A stretch of DNA of 64,000 nt. Source: Nelumbo lutea (lineage: Eukaryota > Streptophyta > Magnoliopsida > Proteales > Nelumbonaceae). The stretch covers positions 111,302,855 to 111,366,854 of the forward strand of contig JAKGHH010000002.1 in the NCBI GenBank assembly GCA_022828595.1, written 5' to 3'. The notes below the pieces were generated by a model, which searched no databases, was not told the DNA's origin, and saw nothing but the letters and a program-made list of their open reading frames with translations. Numbering within the stretch: the first letter of the stretch is position 1; each line of letters begins with the position of its first letter. The position numbers were made by a program, and so were the translations under genes. Shown piece by piece: positions 12,090-24,458 of the stretch.

Positions 12090-12850
12090 AATTCGATGGA
12101 GCAAATTTCAATCGATGGCAAGACAAGATGATCTTCTTTCTAACCACATTGAAATTGTACAATCTCCTAGATCTGGAATTTGCAACCCCTTCCTGAACCC
12201 ACTAACAAAGATACCCAAAAGCTAAAGAAGGAAAGAGAAAAACGAGAAGATGGCTCATTTTTTTGTCGATAACATATATTAAATGCCTTATCAGACCTGC
12301 TCTACAACTTCTACAATGAACTTTCATCTCCAAAAGAAATTTGAAAGACTTTGGGATTCAAATACAAGATACAAGAAGCAAATACGAACAAATATCATAT
12401 CATAGAATAATTTGACTTCACCATGAACGACATAAGCCCAAATTGGAGCAAGTTCACAAACTGCAAGTGGAAGCAATAATTCAATAGAATTCAATCCATT
12501 GACATCATTCTTCCTGAATCCTTCCAAGTGGAAGCAATAATTACCAAATTTCCACTCTTTTGAAAGGATTATAGGAAGAAGCTTTTATACAAGGCAGAAG
12601 AACTTACCTTGGAGCAAATTCAACAACATATTCATACTAAAGAAGAATCTCAGATTAGAAACAATAATGATAAGACCCTGGACAGTATGCTAAACTCTAA
12701 GGTTAATTTTGTGAAAAATTGATCAAAGAAGACTAATCATACATTACAAGTAAAGAATGACGGGAATTTCAAGAAGAGCAACAATAAGAAAAAGTCCTAC
12801 TATATTTGTGAAAAAAATAAGCATTATGCACTAGTCTGTCGACATCGTAA
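12090..12850 (+). pseudogene. copia gag remnant
   Basis: The translation includes FDGANFNRWQDKMIFFL, the usual start of a copia Gag core, then HILNALSDLLYN and EEIT-type helical pieces in shifting frames. A nucleocapsid zinc knuckle relic lies at about 12,796-12,840 and reads YYICEKNKHYALVC: the first cysteine of the CX2CX4HX4C motif is replaced by tyrosine. Several stops and frameshifts prevent any full-length product. Confidence 0.7.
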
Positions 12851-12929
12851 AGGTGAAACTAAGTACGCAAACATGGTGAAAGACAATCTAGTATCCATGA
12901 TTACTAAAGTGAATATGACATAATCATCT

Positions 12930-13790
12930 TTTAGATTGTGGTTTGACTCAGGCGCCACAACCATGTTTACAAGGGCAAGTCATTGTTCAAGACATATGAA
13001 GAAGTGGTTAATGACCAAGAAGCACAGATGGAAAACCAACCATGTGCCAAAATTATTGGAAAAAGCAACGTGAAATTGAACTTTACATCCAAAAAACACT
13101 AACTCTCCTAAATGTTCTTCGTGTTCCTGACATTAGAAAGAACTTGATCTTAATAAATCTTATCTATAAAAAGGGATTAAATGTTTTTGAATCTAATAAA
13201 CTAATAGTGTCTAAATATGAGATGTTTATTGGAAAGGAATATGATTGTAATGGTATATCCAAATTGAATATTAATGAAGGAAAAAATTCCGCTTATATTG
13301 TTGATTCTTTTTCTTTTTGGCATGATAAATTAGAACACTTGAATTTTAGATCCATAAAGAATATGAATAAACTTGGTTTAATTACTTATAGTAATAAACT
13401 AAAATATAAATGAGAGTCGTGTAAAATCTAAAATGGCAAAAAAAAAAAACATTTTTCCCAAGTGTTGAGAGATTCTCAACTTTTATAACTAATTCATTCT
13501 GACATTTGTAAACTCAATTGTGTATTACTTAGAAGAGGTAAGAGATATTTCATAACATTTGTTAATGATTTTTCAAGATACACCTATATCTATCTTATGA
13601 GAACTAAGGATGAAGAATTTGAAATAGTACATCAATGTTTGGCTCCCTATACCCCTTATCAAAATGGTTTAGCTGAAAGGAAAAACAAAACACTTATAAA
13701 AATGATAAACTATATGTTGATGAAAGCTAACACCCTTAAACCTGTAAAGGAAAGTACTTCTAACAATTTGTCATTTACATAACAGGATTG
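12930..13790 (+). pseudogene. copia protease and integrase remnant
   Basis: The aspartic protease motif WFDSGATT is at 12,939-12,962. The pre-integrase region follows at 13,042-13,413 (LRVPDIRKNLI, FWHDKLEHLNFRSI). Integrase begins RGKRYFITFVNDFSRYTYIYL and then jumps to APYTPYQNGLAERKN at about 13,630-13,690. The segment with the second catalytic aspartate (the RSDNG region) is absent, so there is an internal deletion as well as frameshifts. Confidence 0.75.
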
Positions 13791-13912
13791 TGTCTAGAGT
13801 TAATAATAAATGTCCATATGAATAATTGACAAAAAGAAAGTCTAACTTAACATACCTAAAAGTGTGAGGGTGTTTAGCATATTATAGAGTTTCAAACCCT
13901 AAAAGAATCAAG

Positions 13913-13913
<1 letters not shown>

Positions 13914-13945
<32 letters not shown>
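13914..13945. repeat. (AT)n microsatellite
   Basis: About 16 AT units inside the old copia element. Confidence 0.95.
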
Positions 13946-13946
<1 letters not shown>

Positions 13947-14499
13947 CACGATTTATAGGCTTCTAAATTTAAAGTCAAACATAATTAAAAATAGAGATGT
14001 TAAATTCTTTAAAAATACTATATTCTGAATATACACAAAATGACAGATAATCAATAAGAAAAACTCATATCTCAATACATATTGATAATACCAATTAGCA
14101 AAAAAAAGATATCTATTGGTAATAATGAGATTGAAAAAAATGACAAAACTGTAACACAAACAATAGAACTTAGAAGTTAAAGACAGACTCTACTCAGTCA
14201 ATTGTGTCCTTGGTTGAAACTGACAAAGAAAAAGTTTTAAATAAGATATCAATTGTATTAAACATTAAAAATGATCCAAAGACCTACAATGAAAGCATGA
14301 CCTCTAGAGATATTACCTTTTGAAAAAAAATTATAAATGATGAAATGGATTTAATAACGTCAAATAACACATAGGTACTAGTAGACTTGACTCAGTAATC
14401 AAAACCAATAAATGTAAATGAGTGTTTAAAAGAAAATACAACACTGATAGAACTGTACAAACTTTTAAGGCTATATTAATAACCAAAAGATTCAATTAA

Positions 14500-15720
14500 A
14501 AAAAATGATTAACTACTTTGACACCTATGCATTAGTGGCTAGAATTTCTATTAAACCACTTATAGCACTAGTATCCATTTATCACTTATTTGTTCATCAA
14601 ATGGATGTTAAAACTACTTTATTAAATAGTGATTTAAATGAAATGTATATAGAAACACCTAAAGGGATGTGTCCTCTTGAAAAATGAAAACAAAGTCTGT
14701 GAATTAGTCAAATCACTGTTGATTTAAAACAAACACCCAAACAATAGCATGATATTTGATTCTTACATCCTAACTTTTGATTTTAAACACAATAGTGCTA
14801 ATAGATGCATTACTCAAAGTTTTCTAAAATTATGATGTGATGGTATATCTTTATATTGATGGCATGCTTATTGTGGGCACTAATATGCTTGCCATAAATG
14901 CAATTAAAAACTATTTATCATTTGTCTTTACGATGAAAGATTTAGAAATAGATACCATCTTGGAAATAAAAGTTAAAAAACATAGTAAGATTATACATTA
15001 AGTCAATCACATTATATTGAGAAAATGTTTAAGAAATTTAAACATTTATGATTTAAAGAATATAACACACCATAACTCTAGCATAAAACTAATAAAAAAT
15101 TCTAGTAGAATAATTTACACAACTCGAGTACATTAATGCAATAAGAAGTCTAACGTATGTTATACTTTATACTAGACCTAATATCGCATATGCAATAAGT
15201 AAACTTAATCAATTTACAAGTAATTCCGATGTAGAGCATTGGAATAAAGTTGGGAGAGTTCTTGGGCACCTTGAAAGGATCTTGAAACTTAACTTATTCT
15301 ACTTGATTATCTAAGTGCACTAAAAGGATACATTGATGCAAGTTAGATTACTAGTAATGAAGATAACAAGTCCACTTCTAGATAGATTTTCATACTTAAT
15401 GAGTGTGAGATATCTTGGGCATTCAAAAGACAAATTTGTGTATCTCACTTGAACATAGAATCCAAATTCATAGCCTTAGCTTTTGTTGGAAAAAATGTTA
15501 AATGGATTAGAAATTTATTATTAGATATAAAGCTTTGGTCTAATCCTATGTCTCTAATTTCCATTAACTGTGATAGTGAAGCAACTTTGTTAGTAAATTA
15601 ATTCAAAATTGAATTATCACTATTACGTATATGAGGTCAATTAAAAACTTGATTAATCCTCTTACCAAAGGTTTGTTAAAACAATTGATAAGAATGACAA
15701 TTAAAGAAATGGGATTAAAA
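14500..15720 (+). pseudogene. copia reverse transcriptase and RNase H remnant
   Basis: At 14,505-14,687 the frame reads DTYALVARISIKPLIALVS and HQMDVKTTLLNSDLNEMYIE, the copia RT core. The catalytic YVDD box appears at 14,852-14,863 as YIDG, losing the second aspartate. RNase H pieces follow near 15,340-15,600: YIDAS, STSR, ISWAFKRQ, ESKFIALA and NCDSEATLL, matching the DADWAG, TSG, ISW, AEAEY and DNQAA blocks of intact copies. Many stops interrupt it. Confidence 0.75.
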
Positions 15721-16256
15721 CATTTCACTTAGTCACTAACAATGCTAATCCGACCTGAACTAAAACATCAGTATTGGGTTTAATGGGTAACAAATTACTA
15801 CGGTGTGACTGTTAGCATCAACATTGAAAATTTTCACATCACAACATAAACAATGTTGTTCATTACGATGAATGGTTGAGTTAAACTCTTAATGAAATTC
15901 TTAAATGTGTCAACGGAACACAGTGGAATTTCACCTATATAAACATAGAAGTGGTGTTGCTTCTCATAAGAGTTTGGGTTTATTTTCAGGATTGTTCATG
16001 AAACCAAAAAAACACATGGCCATAACAATATTGAGCATAAATTTGAAACTTTTGCAAAAATAGGATATTTTTGTGTATGGGTATCTCCAATTTGTCTTGA
16101 GAATAATTAGTTTAAATACTTACCACCAATAACTTTAAGAAGACTTTGAAATATATGTAATAATAGGTTTAAATTCTAAAACACCATTTGTATCCATAAC
16201 TGTCATAATAGTTTGGATCGAGAGACCTATGTAGTTGATCGATCAAAGTGGGGGAT

Positions 16257-17020
16257 TGTTGAATTTTAATCTCATTAGAAATTAAATCCAATATGGTTTA
16301 ACTGATCAATTATATGAAAAATACATCTGCACACATATCTTAGAAAATAGTTTTTTTTTCTTGTATTCAAACCAGTTTTTAACTTGTTCCACATTGAAAA
16401 ATTACTAAACTTGTTTTAAGTATTTAAATAGGAGCTTATTTACACTCCTTAGAAATATAAGAGAGTGAAGACTTGATACCACGCAACACATGGGCACATG
16501 TACAGTACAATGAGCCGCACTTTGTGTGCACCTGCATGGTCCATGTAAAGCGATTTTGACTTTTGATGCAAAGTTAGCCATTGATGTCAATAGTCAATTT
16601 GATCAGGCATGATTCAAAGTTAGCAATCATTAACTGTTAACTACCTTTTAATAGTCACAATGTTTAAAATTATGACTGTTCAAAGAGCATTTTCTAAATC
16701 AGTACCTTCCTCTACTCCATTACTCTTTAAAAATTATTTAAAGAGTGAATCAAGCATATGAACACAAGTTTTCAAAAAAAACACTCTTATCTCTCTCAAT
16801 TCGATCTATTACTGTCTCACAGAAAGTTTTTTCGGAGACTCTTCAACTTTGTTGGTTGCAGATTTTTGCCCAAGGCTTTGTTGTATCCTAAGAACAAATT
16901 TATTTGTAACCCAACAGCAAACTCAGTAAAATTGAGTGGGGGTAAATAATGTTCTAAAGACAATGTCTTTAGACACGCCTCAGAGCTTCTCCAAGTTTTC
17001 ATGACCCCACTTTCCCAACA
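16257..17020 (+). repeat. 3' LTR of old copia element
   Basis: 764 bp with TG...CA ends, preceded by the purine-rich tract caaagtgggggat (16,244-16,256), the expected polypurine tract for second-strand priming. Confidence 0.85.
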
Positions 17021-19684
17021 TAACATTTCTCACAACGCCATTGTACCAAACACCTCGTAGTTCATTTGCCTGACACTAATACCAGAGACAAACATCATCA
17101 ACAAGGTTGATATGTGTGTGATTATGTTGGAAAATACCTCAAATGGAACATGATTTACCCAAATAGAATCATAGAAATAGCTTTACCTTCTATAGGTAAA
17201 TTGGACGCATTAGTCATTTAGTTGTGATGCAATGCACCGAATTGTAAGCTTGAGAGTTCAGGGCAAGGAATTGTTTATTTCTCCATGGCTAGAATAAGAA
17301 AAACAAATTCTGTAGTTTGTTCACAATTATTATATCAATCAAGCTCGAAGGGTTTGCTCCACTTTGATCAAAAGATTTTGGAAGTTGAAATGAAATTGGG
17401 AGGAAGAAAGGCCAATCAAGATGATGGAGTCGGCCAATCTGAAACAAGTTCAACATGTTCATTTATTGTATAGGTTGAATAAAGGGATTCATAGTCCAAA
17501 TACACGTCATTTACCGGTCAGGCTTGGGAAAAAGTCTACAACGTTTTTGTGTCAGATCTACTTCAAAACCTGCCAAGACAAATGCTGGGGTATGAATAAA
17601 AGAAACTAACAAGGCTCAAAAGTGTTTCTTTCAGCATAATCAACTAAAACATCTGAAGCAAGTGACACTTGTATGAATATCCATACCACAGCATGATGAT
17701 CATCCAATAAAAAAGGCTACTGCCCGATTCCAGTCCTCGTGATGGTCTTGGAAGGGGTAGACTGAGCATCAGCATCAAGCAAGAAGAGCCAAAAGCAAAC
17801 CCATATGGTAAAAAGAGGATAACCCTAAGAGTTTCCTAATTAAACCTTCAAAGTTCCAGGGTCCCCTCTATCTCCCAAGATTTAGTCATTACTGACAGCA
17901 TCCCCATTCTGAATACAAATCTACAGAGGCAAGAGTGCATACTGAAGGTTAAAAACTTACAAATTCACCCTGTTGCGTGTACCAGAAAACAATGCAAGGA
18001 GCATAAATTGTTTTTCATTGGAAAAAGTGAAATACCCTTGATCTAGAGTATAATACTTGGGCTGTACACTCCCAACAAAAATTCCATCATGACCTTGTAA
18101 AAGGTTTTACCCTATGTTGGTCCCAGCTGTCTTGGGTCATGGGATTGGGTATGCCAAAAATAGAGACCTAACCTTAGCATTTGGCCACCCTCAGATTGAA
18201 ACTGCATTCTCTCAAGTTCTTGTTTTCTACTAAAATCTCAACTCAGTATGTAAGATCTTTTTTAAATTGACATGGGACTTTTCAAGTGGAACACCACACT
18301 ACTTAGGAGAATGAATCTATAACCAGTACTGCATAATATACAACTTAAAGAAAAATAAGTGGGAAAAGAATGAAAAAAAAAAAGCTTTATAATTTTATTG
18401 AGATGATTAGGAATGGTTCATACAAGCTTGATTTTCCTATGAAGCAACGAAATGAGCACAAAAGTAAATGAAAAGCAACAACCTTAAAGGTAGAAGAATA
18501 AGAACAGAGGAGAGCTTTATTATTTTACCAAGCTTATCAATGGAACATTTAAAACAATTTTCTTCATGAGAAAATTGCATGAACCCAAAAAGTGAATGAA
18601 AAGCAACAACTTGTATGGTAGAACAGAGAATTTTATTATTTTACCAAGCTGGTCAGTGGAAATTGTTCTCCCTACACAAAAGGTTGCATGAGCAACGGTG
18701 GATAAAAAGCAATGGCTTTGGAGATAAAAGAAAATTCCACCATTAAAAATTTCTATACCTAATCCCTTAATTCTATTGCTTCCAATAAAAAAATCTACAC
18801 TGGCTTCGAAGAACACAATATAATGGAATTCTAATTTCTTCTGTAAAATAGCTCTACCTACAATAGGGAAATTATTAGGCGCATACATCACATTACAAGA
18901 AACTCCAGAAAAGACATACAAGTATTGAGATTTAAAGCGCCATTACCCAATATTGGTCCCAACCATCCAGGCTCTTGGGAGAGGTGAACTGGATTCAAAC
19001 CCAACCTTTCACATTTTTTGAACAAAGTGGTTGTTCTCAAACTTAACCAACGTCTCACGCTCATTTGCCCAAAATTTTACCATTGGACAAAGCAAGTCTT
19101 TATTGAGATTTCTTTACAAGAAACTCCTACTTGGTTATTTCTATTTTATTTGAAATACTCAAACTCAATTCCTGAGCCATTTAGAAGTTATTGACCATAA
19201 TTTGTTCTTCATTTTCTTTTTCAAGTTTGTATAAATTAAAAGAAAGTTTACTTGTATATATTAGCATTACTTGTGTTTTTTGAAGGTTAAGAATTCAACA
19301 GAAAATATGGCCCTAGACATAATGGAAAGGCGAAACAGGATCCATGTAGCCAATCCCATGTATTTGGGATAAGGCTTTTGTAAATTTGAGTTTTACTCAT
19401 GTTTATTTGACAAAGAAAAACAAAGAAAATTCTCCTTTTTGTCTGGAAAGCTCTGTTTCAGGCAGGACCAAAAGCTTACTGAAGGAAATACACCCTGATT
19501 GGATGATACATTTCAACCATATTTTGGTTAAGAGAGGTAAAATTGCAGAGTCATGCTGATGGGCCTAGAATACAGATGGGCTCACCAAGAATATCTTCCA
19601 GGCAAAACATCAAATCAATGGATGGTCATAAGCATCACATGCATGGCATTATTTCAGCCAGAAAAAAACAATTAGACAGATATG
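17021..19684. other. unassigned intergenic DNA with local duplications
   Basis: No gene or bounded transposon is recognised. Between about 18,385 and 18,720 a block containing atgaaaagcaacaac and ttattattttaccaagct recurs with a spacing near 130 bp, giving a short decayed tandem duplication. Short open frames here have no family motifs. Confidence 0.45.
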
Positions 19685-19689
19685 AGGCA
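19685..19689. repeat. target-site duplication, left copy
   Basis: aggca, identical to 25,308-25,312. Confidence 0.95.
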
Positions 19690-19956
19690 TGTTAAGATGT
19701 GCCGAATAGGGGTAATTTAGTCTTCTTCTGTTAATTAAGTAACTTGCTTATGTGGCAGTGTTATTAGAGTTACTCTGCCCCACACTTAAGTAAGGTCATT
19801 TCTGTCTTTGTAACTATGATTAGAACCTAATATAGATTAAGGGGGTCGACTGAATGGGTAAGCCATCAGATTTTCGACAGACCCTTCTTCTCTTCTTTTT
19901 CTTCTTCTTCTTCTTCTCCTCTTCCTGTTCGGACTACTGTAGCAATAGTCAAAACA
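19690..19956 (+). repeat. 5' LTR of young copia element
   Basis: 267 bp, TG...CA. It contains a CTT-rich tract near 19,883-19,923 that is 15 bp shorter than in the 3' LTR. The promoter would lie here, but no unambiguous TATA box was picked out. Confidence 0.95.
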
Positions 19957-19968
19957 TGGTATCAGGGC
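19957..19968 (+). promoter_or_regulatory. primer binding site (initiator tRNA-Met)
   Basis: TGGTATCAGGGC directly follows the 5' LTR. It matches the usual plant copia PBS complementary to the 3' end of initiator tRNA-Met at all but one position. Confidence 0.9.
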
Positions 19969-20799
19969 AATGCTCCTGACCTAAGTCAGTTGGTAAAGCA
20001 CCTCAGCACTGTTCGTGACTCTTCAGCTTCGTTTCTGATCAGTCAATGGAGAGAACTGGTTCGCCCTAAGTCAAAAAGAGTACAGCTTGTCTCTCTGCTG
20101 CGCATAACCTTCTTCAACAAGGAAAGTGACTTCAGTAGTGAATGGTTGATTGATATTCTCAAAGGAAGGTCGGTTCTCTCTTCTTCTAGTGTTACTTATA
20201 TTTCTGGGTAGAAACCCTACAAGAAGCTGTTGTACTGAGTAGAACCTAGAGAACTAGGTTCATTGTTGCCCTAGGAAGGGCTGTGTGTGCAGTAGCCGAA
20301 TGTGTAGGGCTGCTGTAAGTTGTTGTGTAATAGCCGAATGTGTAGAGCTGCTGTAAGTTGTTGTGTAATGCCCTCTTGATACGGTATAAGGTAGAATGCA
20401 GTGACCTTGCCGAGTGATATAAGGTAGAATGCTGTAAGTTGTTGTAGGGCAGTAGCCGAGTGGTATAAGGTAGAATGCAGTGACCTTGCCGAACTCCTTG
20501 TGGTTGTGTAATGCCCTCTTAGGTGTGTTAAATAAGTCTGAACTGGGTGCAGCAGATTTGGCTGTGTTGTGGTGCCTGAGTGGTTGTAAGAGAGCCTCTA
20601 CTTGTGATTAGTGAATGGTAAACTGATGCTTATGTGGGACATAAGTGTGTGAAGTCAGCAGTAGTGTGAATAAGAACAAGTGTGTGAAGTCAGCAGTGGT
20701 GTTTAGAGGCTGCAATAGGGGCTGAAATATCAAATTGTGAACAACATCAATCAGCTTGTAGCTGAGAAGTAAAGTTAGAGACAACTGTGAAAAGGTACA
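19969..20799 (+). repeat. copia untranslated leader with internal tandem repeats
   Basis: Between about 20,288 and 20,490 the leader is built from recurring blocks: tagccgaatgtgtag, gctgtaagttgttgt, and ggtataaggtagaatgcag followed by tgaccttgccga. Each occurs two or three times in altered order. A second small repeat, aagtgtgtgaagtcagcag, occurs near 20,644 and 20,678. The leader is long (about 830 bp) and lacks a sustained frame. Its role, for example in packaging or translation, is unknown. Confidence 0.75.
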
Positions 20800-21480
20800 A
20801 TGGCAGCAATAGGAGATGGCTACAATGATCAGAAACCTAGTGTAGTAATTTCTTCCGACTACCTAAGAGTACAAATGACCTCAATTAAGCTAAGTGGGGA
20901 GAACTAAGTTCCATGGGCTAAATCCGTGGAAGTTTTTCTCAAGGCAAAGAAGAAAGCAAAGCATGTTAGAGATGAGAAGCCACCGGTTGACTCTCCAGGG
21001 TTTGATGATTGGGAACAAGAAGATGCTCAAATCATGACTTGGCTATGGAATAGTATGGAACCCAAAATCAGTGCCAATTTCATGTTCCTTGATACGACTA
21101 AGGATATATGGGAGCATGCTAAGAAGCTATATTCTGGACAAGATAACACAACAAGAGTATATCAGCTGTATCAAGAGTACTTTGATTTGCAACAAGGAAC
21201 CAAAACACTAGAAGAGTACTATGCCTGCATGAAGAATATAAGGAATGAACTCAATGTCTATCATCCCCTTACTCCAGATATTCAAGTTCAGCAACAGCAA
21301 AGGGAGCAGCTAGATGTTACAAGATTTTTAGTGGGGCTGAAGTCAGAATATGAACCAGTTAGAGCTCAAATATTGGGGGCTCTACTCTTCCTACACTTGA
21401 GGAAGTATTCTCAAGACTTCGTAGAATCTCTTTGGGCCAGACAGAGAACCCCACACAGTATGATAGATCAACACTTGTGA
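20800..21480 (+). pseudogene. copia Gag (capsid part), broken
   Basis: Gag would form the virus-like particle in the cytoplasm. The best start is the ATG at 20,800 (MAAIGDGYNDQ). Codon 36 is TAA (20,905-20,907), at the position where the family has an aromatic residue before xPW. The frame then reads on through a UBN2-type Gag core (QIMTWLWNSMEP, DIWEHAKKLYSGQDN, LEEYYACMKNIRNEL, FLVGLKSEYEPVRAQI). At the G run 21,375-21,379 one base appears to be missing, and the rest of Gag continues in another frame. The out-of-frame tail ends at 21,480. Confidence 0.9.
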
Positions 21481-22895
21481 CAGCTAGAGGTGGTGGACAT
21501 AGTACAAGAGGGGGAGGTCATTCCAGAGGGGGTCGTGGCAATTCCATGATTGGTAGGGGTGGCCGTGACTCGGGGGGAGGTCGTGGCAGAGGAAAAAATA
21601 ACTCTACAAGGAAGTGTACTCATTGTGGTAGGGATGGACACACAGTGAATTTCTGTTATTATCTACATAGCCCTCCCTCTAAATGGGCTAATCATGCTGT
21701 AGCAGGCGAGGTTGCTATTAGTGACAGTAAACTGGCAAACCTAACTCCTTCCACATCTACATCTACTTCTGGGAGGGAGATGGTGAGTGTTCTGCGTGAT
21801 GAGTATGAACGGTTCCTTCGAACTACTTCACAGCATACCACTGCTACATATGCCCAATCAGGTATCGCTTGCATGTCATCTAAAACTCCTTCATGGATTA
21901 TTGACTCTGGAGCCTCAGATCATATGACTGGGACTCCAGATGTGTTCTCTTCTCTTGCTGAAACCTCCACACCACAAACTGTTACACTTGCCAATGGGTC
22001 CTCATCTCCCATCTGTGGTGTTGATAATGTTGACTTGGCTTCTGTCCCTTTATCATCTGTTTTATACATACCTAAGTTTCCATTCAATCTTATGCCTGTT
22101 AGTAAAATAACCAAAGCTCTTAACTGTTTTGTTACTTTCTTTCCTTCCACTTGTGTTTTTCAGGATCTCAAGACGGGGAAGAAGATTGGTGGGGGGCATG
22201 AAGCTGGTGGATTGTATTACCTTGACGGCGGTGGATCTTCAATTGCACTTCAAACTTCCCTTACTCCTCTACAATGGCATTGCCGACTGGGACATCCATC
22301 TCTCAAGGTCCTCAAGATGTTGGTTCCATCATTGAGTCAGTTGTCAGTTTTACAATGTGAGTCATGTCAGTTTGGTAAACACCGTCGTGTGTCATTCAGT
22401 CCAAGAGTTGAGAGTTGTATGTTGAGTCCTTTTTCTTTGGTTCACTCAGATGTTTGGGGTCCGATCAAAATAGAGTCTTATAATGGGTACAAGTATTTTG
22501 TCTCCTTTATTGATGATTGTTCAAGAATGACATGGATTTACTTAATGAAAGAAAGAAGTGAATTATTTTCCATTTTTCAAAAATCCCATGCTGAAATACG
22601 CACACAATTTGGTGTTCCAATCAAAGTTCTCCGTTCAGATAATGGTCGTGAATACTTTCTTACTGCATTTCAACAGTATTTAGAACAGCATGGCATTATT
22701 CATCAGACCTTGTGTGCTTTCACCCCTCAACAAAATGGGGTGGCTGAACGAAAGAATCGTCATCTTCTTGAAATTGCTCGGTCTATGCTTCACCACATGC
22801 ATGTTCCTAAACAGTTTTGGAGTGATGCTGTACTCACTGCATGTTTTCTCATTAATCGGATGCCCTCTTTTATTCTTCATGGTCGGTCCCCTTCT
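21380..22895 (+). pseudogene. copia nucleocapsid, protease and integrase, broken at the 3' side
   Basis: This frame is open from just after the gag frameshift. It has a glycine/arginine-rich stretch, then the zinc knuckle CTHCGRDGHTVNFC (21,615-21,656), which binds RNA. The aspartic protease DSG is at 21,903-21,911. The pre-integrase zinc-binding HHCC includes WHCRLGH and CESC. The integrase D,D35E triad is intact: D of HSDVWG, D of RSDNG and E of NGVAERKN, with 35 residues between the last two. A one-base loss near 22,885-22,900 shifts the frame, and the original frame then stops at 22,931. Confidence 0.93.
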
Positions 22896-23085
22896 CCATC
22901 TTGTTTCCCACTTTATCTCCGTTTCCATTAACTCCTCGTGTCTTTGGTTGTGTGTGCTTTGTTCATAATCTGAGTCCTGGAATAAACAAGCCAGATGCAC
23001 GCTCAATTAAATGTGTCTTCCTTGGCTACTCTCGGACTCAAAAAGGGTACAAGTGTTACAATCCTATTGCCCGAAAGTGTTGTCT
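22896..23085 (+). pseudogene. copia integrase C-terminal segment in a shifted frame
   Basis: PLTPRVFGCVCFVHN and ARSIKCVFLGYSRTQKGYKC match the conserved block after the copia integrase core (the RVFGC and FLGYS motifs). It is readable only in the frame one base off its neighbours. A second shift near 23,070-23,090 returns to the original frame. Confidence 0.9.
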
Positions 23086-24458
23086 GCCCTGATGTCACAT
23101 TTTTTGAGTCTGTCCCCTTCTTCTCCAGTCATGAAACACCCTTGTCCTCACCCTTACCTCCTCTTCCTCTTCCTGTCAGTGATTCAGTTCCAGAGGTTAT
23201 TGTTGTAGACTCATCTCCTCATCCAGTGCAAGTCACCACTGAACGACCACCGATCCGACAAGTGTATACACGTCGAACAACACCGGCCCCTCCTCCTGCT
23301 TCTACCTCATCTGCGGATCCTCTCATGGCTCCTATTGCTGAACCTTCAGATCTTGACCTACCCATTGCCTTACGGAAAGGTAAACGTAGTTCCACACTCC
23401 ATCCCATTTCCAACTTTGTTCCATTATCTCGTCTTTCTACATCACATCGCCAGTTTGTTTCACTTTTGTCTTCTATTTCCCTACCTAACAATGTTCAAGA
23501 AGCTCTTAGTTCACCTGGATGGCGACGGGCAATGGAGGAGGAACTTTCTGCTCTTCAACATACTCAAACGTGGGAACTTACTACTCTTCCACCTGGGAAG
23601 CATGTTGTGGGCTGTAAATGGGTGTATACTATGAAATACTTGCCAAATGGTAGTGTGGAGCGTCTGAAGGCCAGACTTGTTGCTAAAGGTTACTCACAGG
23701 TGTATGGTGTGGACTATATGGAGACATTCTCACCGGTGGCTAAAATTGGTTCTGTTCGTGTCCTAATTTCCTTGGCAGTTATGTATGATTGGCCTCTCCT
23801 TCAACTTGACATAAAGAATGCCTTCCTCCATGGTGATCTAGTGGAGGAGGTATATATGGAGCAACCACTTGGGTTTGTTGCTCAGGGGTTGGGTGGTAAG
23901 GTGTGCAGGCTGAAGAAAGCAATTTATGGGTTGAAAAAATCTCCACGTGCTTGGTTTGGGAAGTTCAGCGAAGTGGTGAAGAGTTTTGGAATGAAGCAAT
24001 GCCAGGTTGATCACTCAATGTTCAGCTATGACTCAGAAGCTGGGAAGATTTTATTAGTGGTCTATGTGGATGATATTGTCATCACTGGTAGTGATAAATT
24101 GGGGATTGGCAAACTAAAAGTATTTCTGCAAAATCATTTTCAAACAAAGGACCTTGAAACATTAAAGTATTTCTTGGGAATAGAGGTTGCCAGGTCAAAA
24201 CAAGGTGTGAATCTGTACCAAAGAAAATATGTCCTTGATCTATTGGAAGAAATAGGACTGTTAGGTGCAAAACCGGCTGAGACCCCTATGGAACCAAATG
24301 TTAAGTTGAGCAATGATACAGGAGAAATATTTGAAGATCCTGGAAGGTATAGACAACTAGTGGGAAAGCTGAACTATCTGACTATCACGAGACCCAACAT
24401 CTCCTTTGTAGTCAGTGTGGTGAGCCAATTCATGCAGAACCCTCGTATACCTCACTAG
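23086..24458 (+). pseudogene. copia reverse transcriptase, ending at a nonsense codon
   Basis: After a serine/proline-rich linker the RVT_2 domain runs from about 23,500: WRRAMEEELSAL, GCKWVYTMKY, RLKARLVAKGY, FSPVAKIGSVRVLISLA and LDIKNAFLHGDL. The catalytic YVDD box is at 24,063-24,074. The RT domain itself is uninterrupted. The frame ends at TAG (24,456-24,458), where the family normally has tryptophan before the DA..R..RYLK block. Confidence 0.95.

Larger units (their letters stand above)
11207..17020 (+). mobile_element. old Ty1/copia LTR retrotransposon, decayed
   Basis: Two related LTRs (11,207-12,004 and 16,257-17,020) both begin TGTTG and end CCCAACA. The flanks tagca and taaca match at 4 of 5 positions, consistent with an aged target duplication. 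Internal order is gag, protease, integrase, reverse transcriptase, RNase H, the copia order. All frames are broken, part of the integrase is missing, and the LTRs differ at many sites and in length. No clear primer binding site is visible after the 5' LTR. Confidence 0.85.

Noticed and set aside
19984..20075. tRNA-like A box (tcagttggtaaagca) and B box-like (ggttcgccc) in the copia leader
   Set aside because: The spacing is too long and no cloverleaf arms pair; it lies in a retrotransposon leader.
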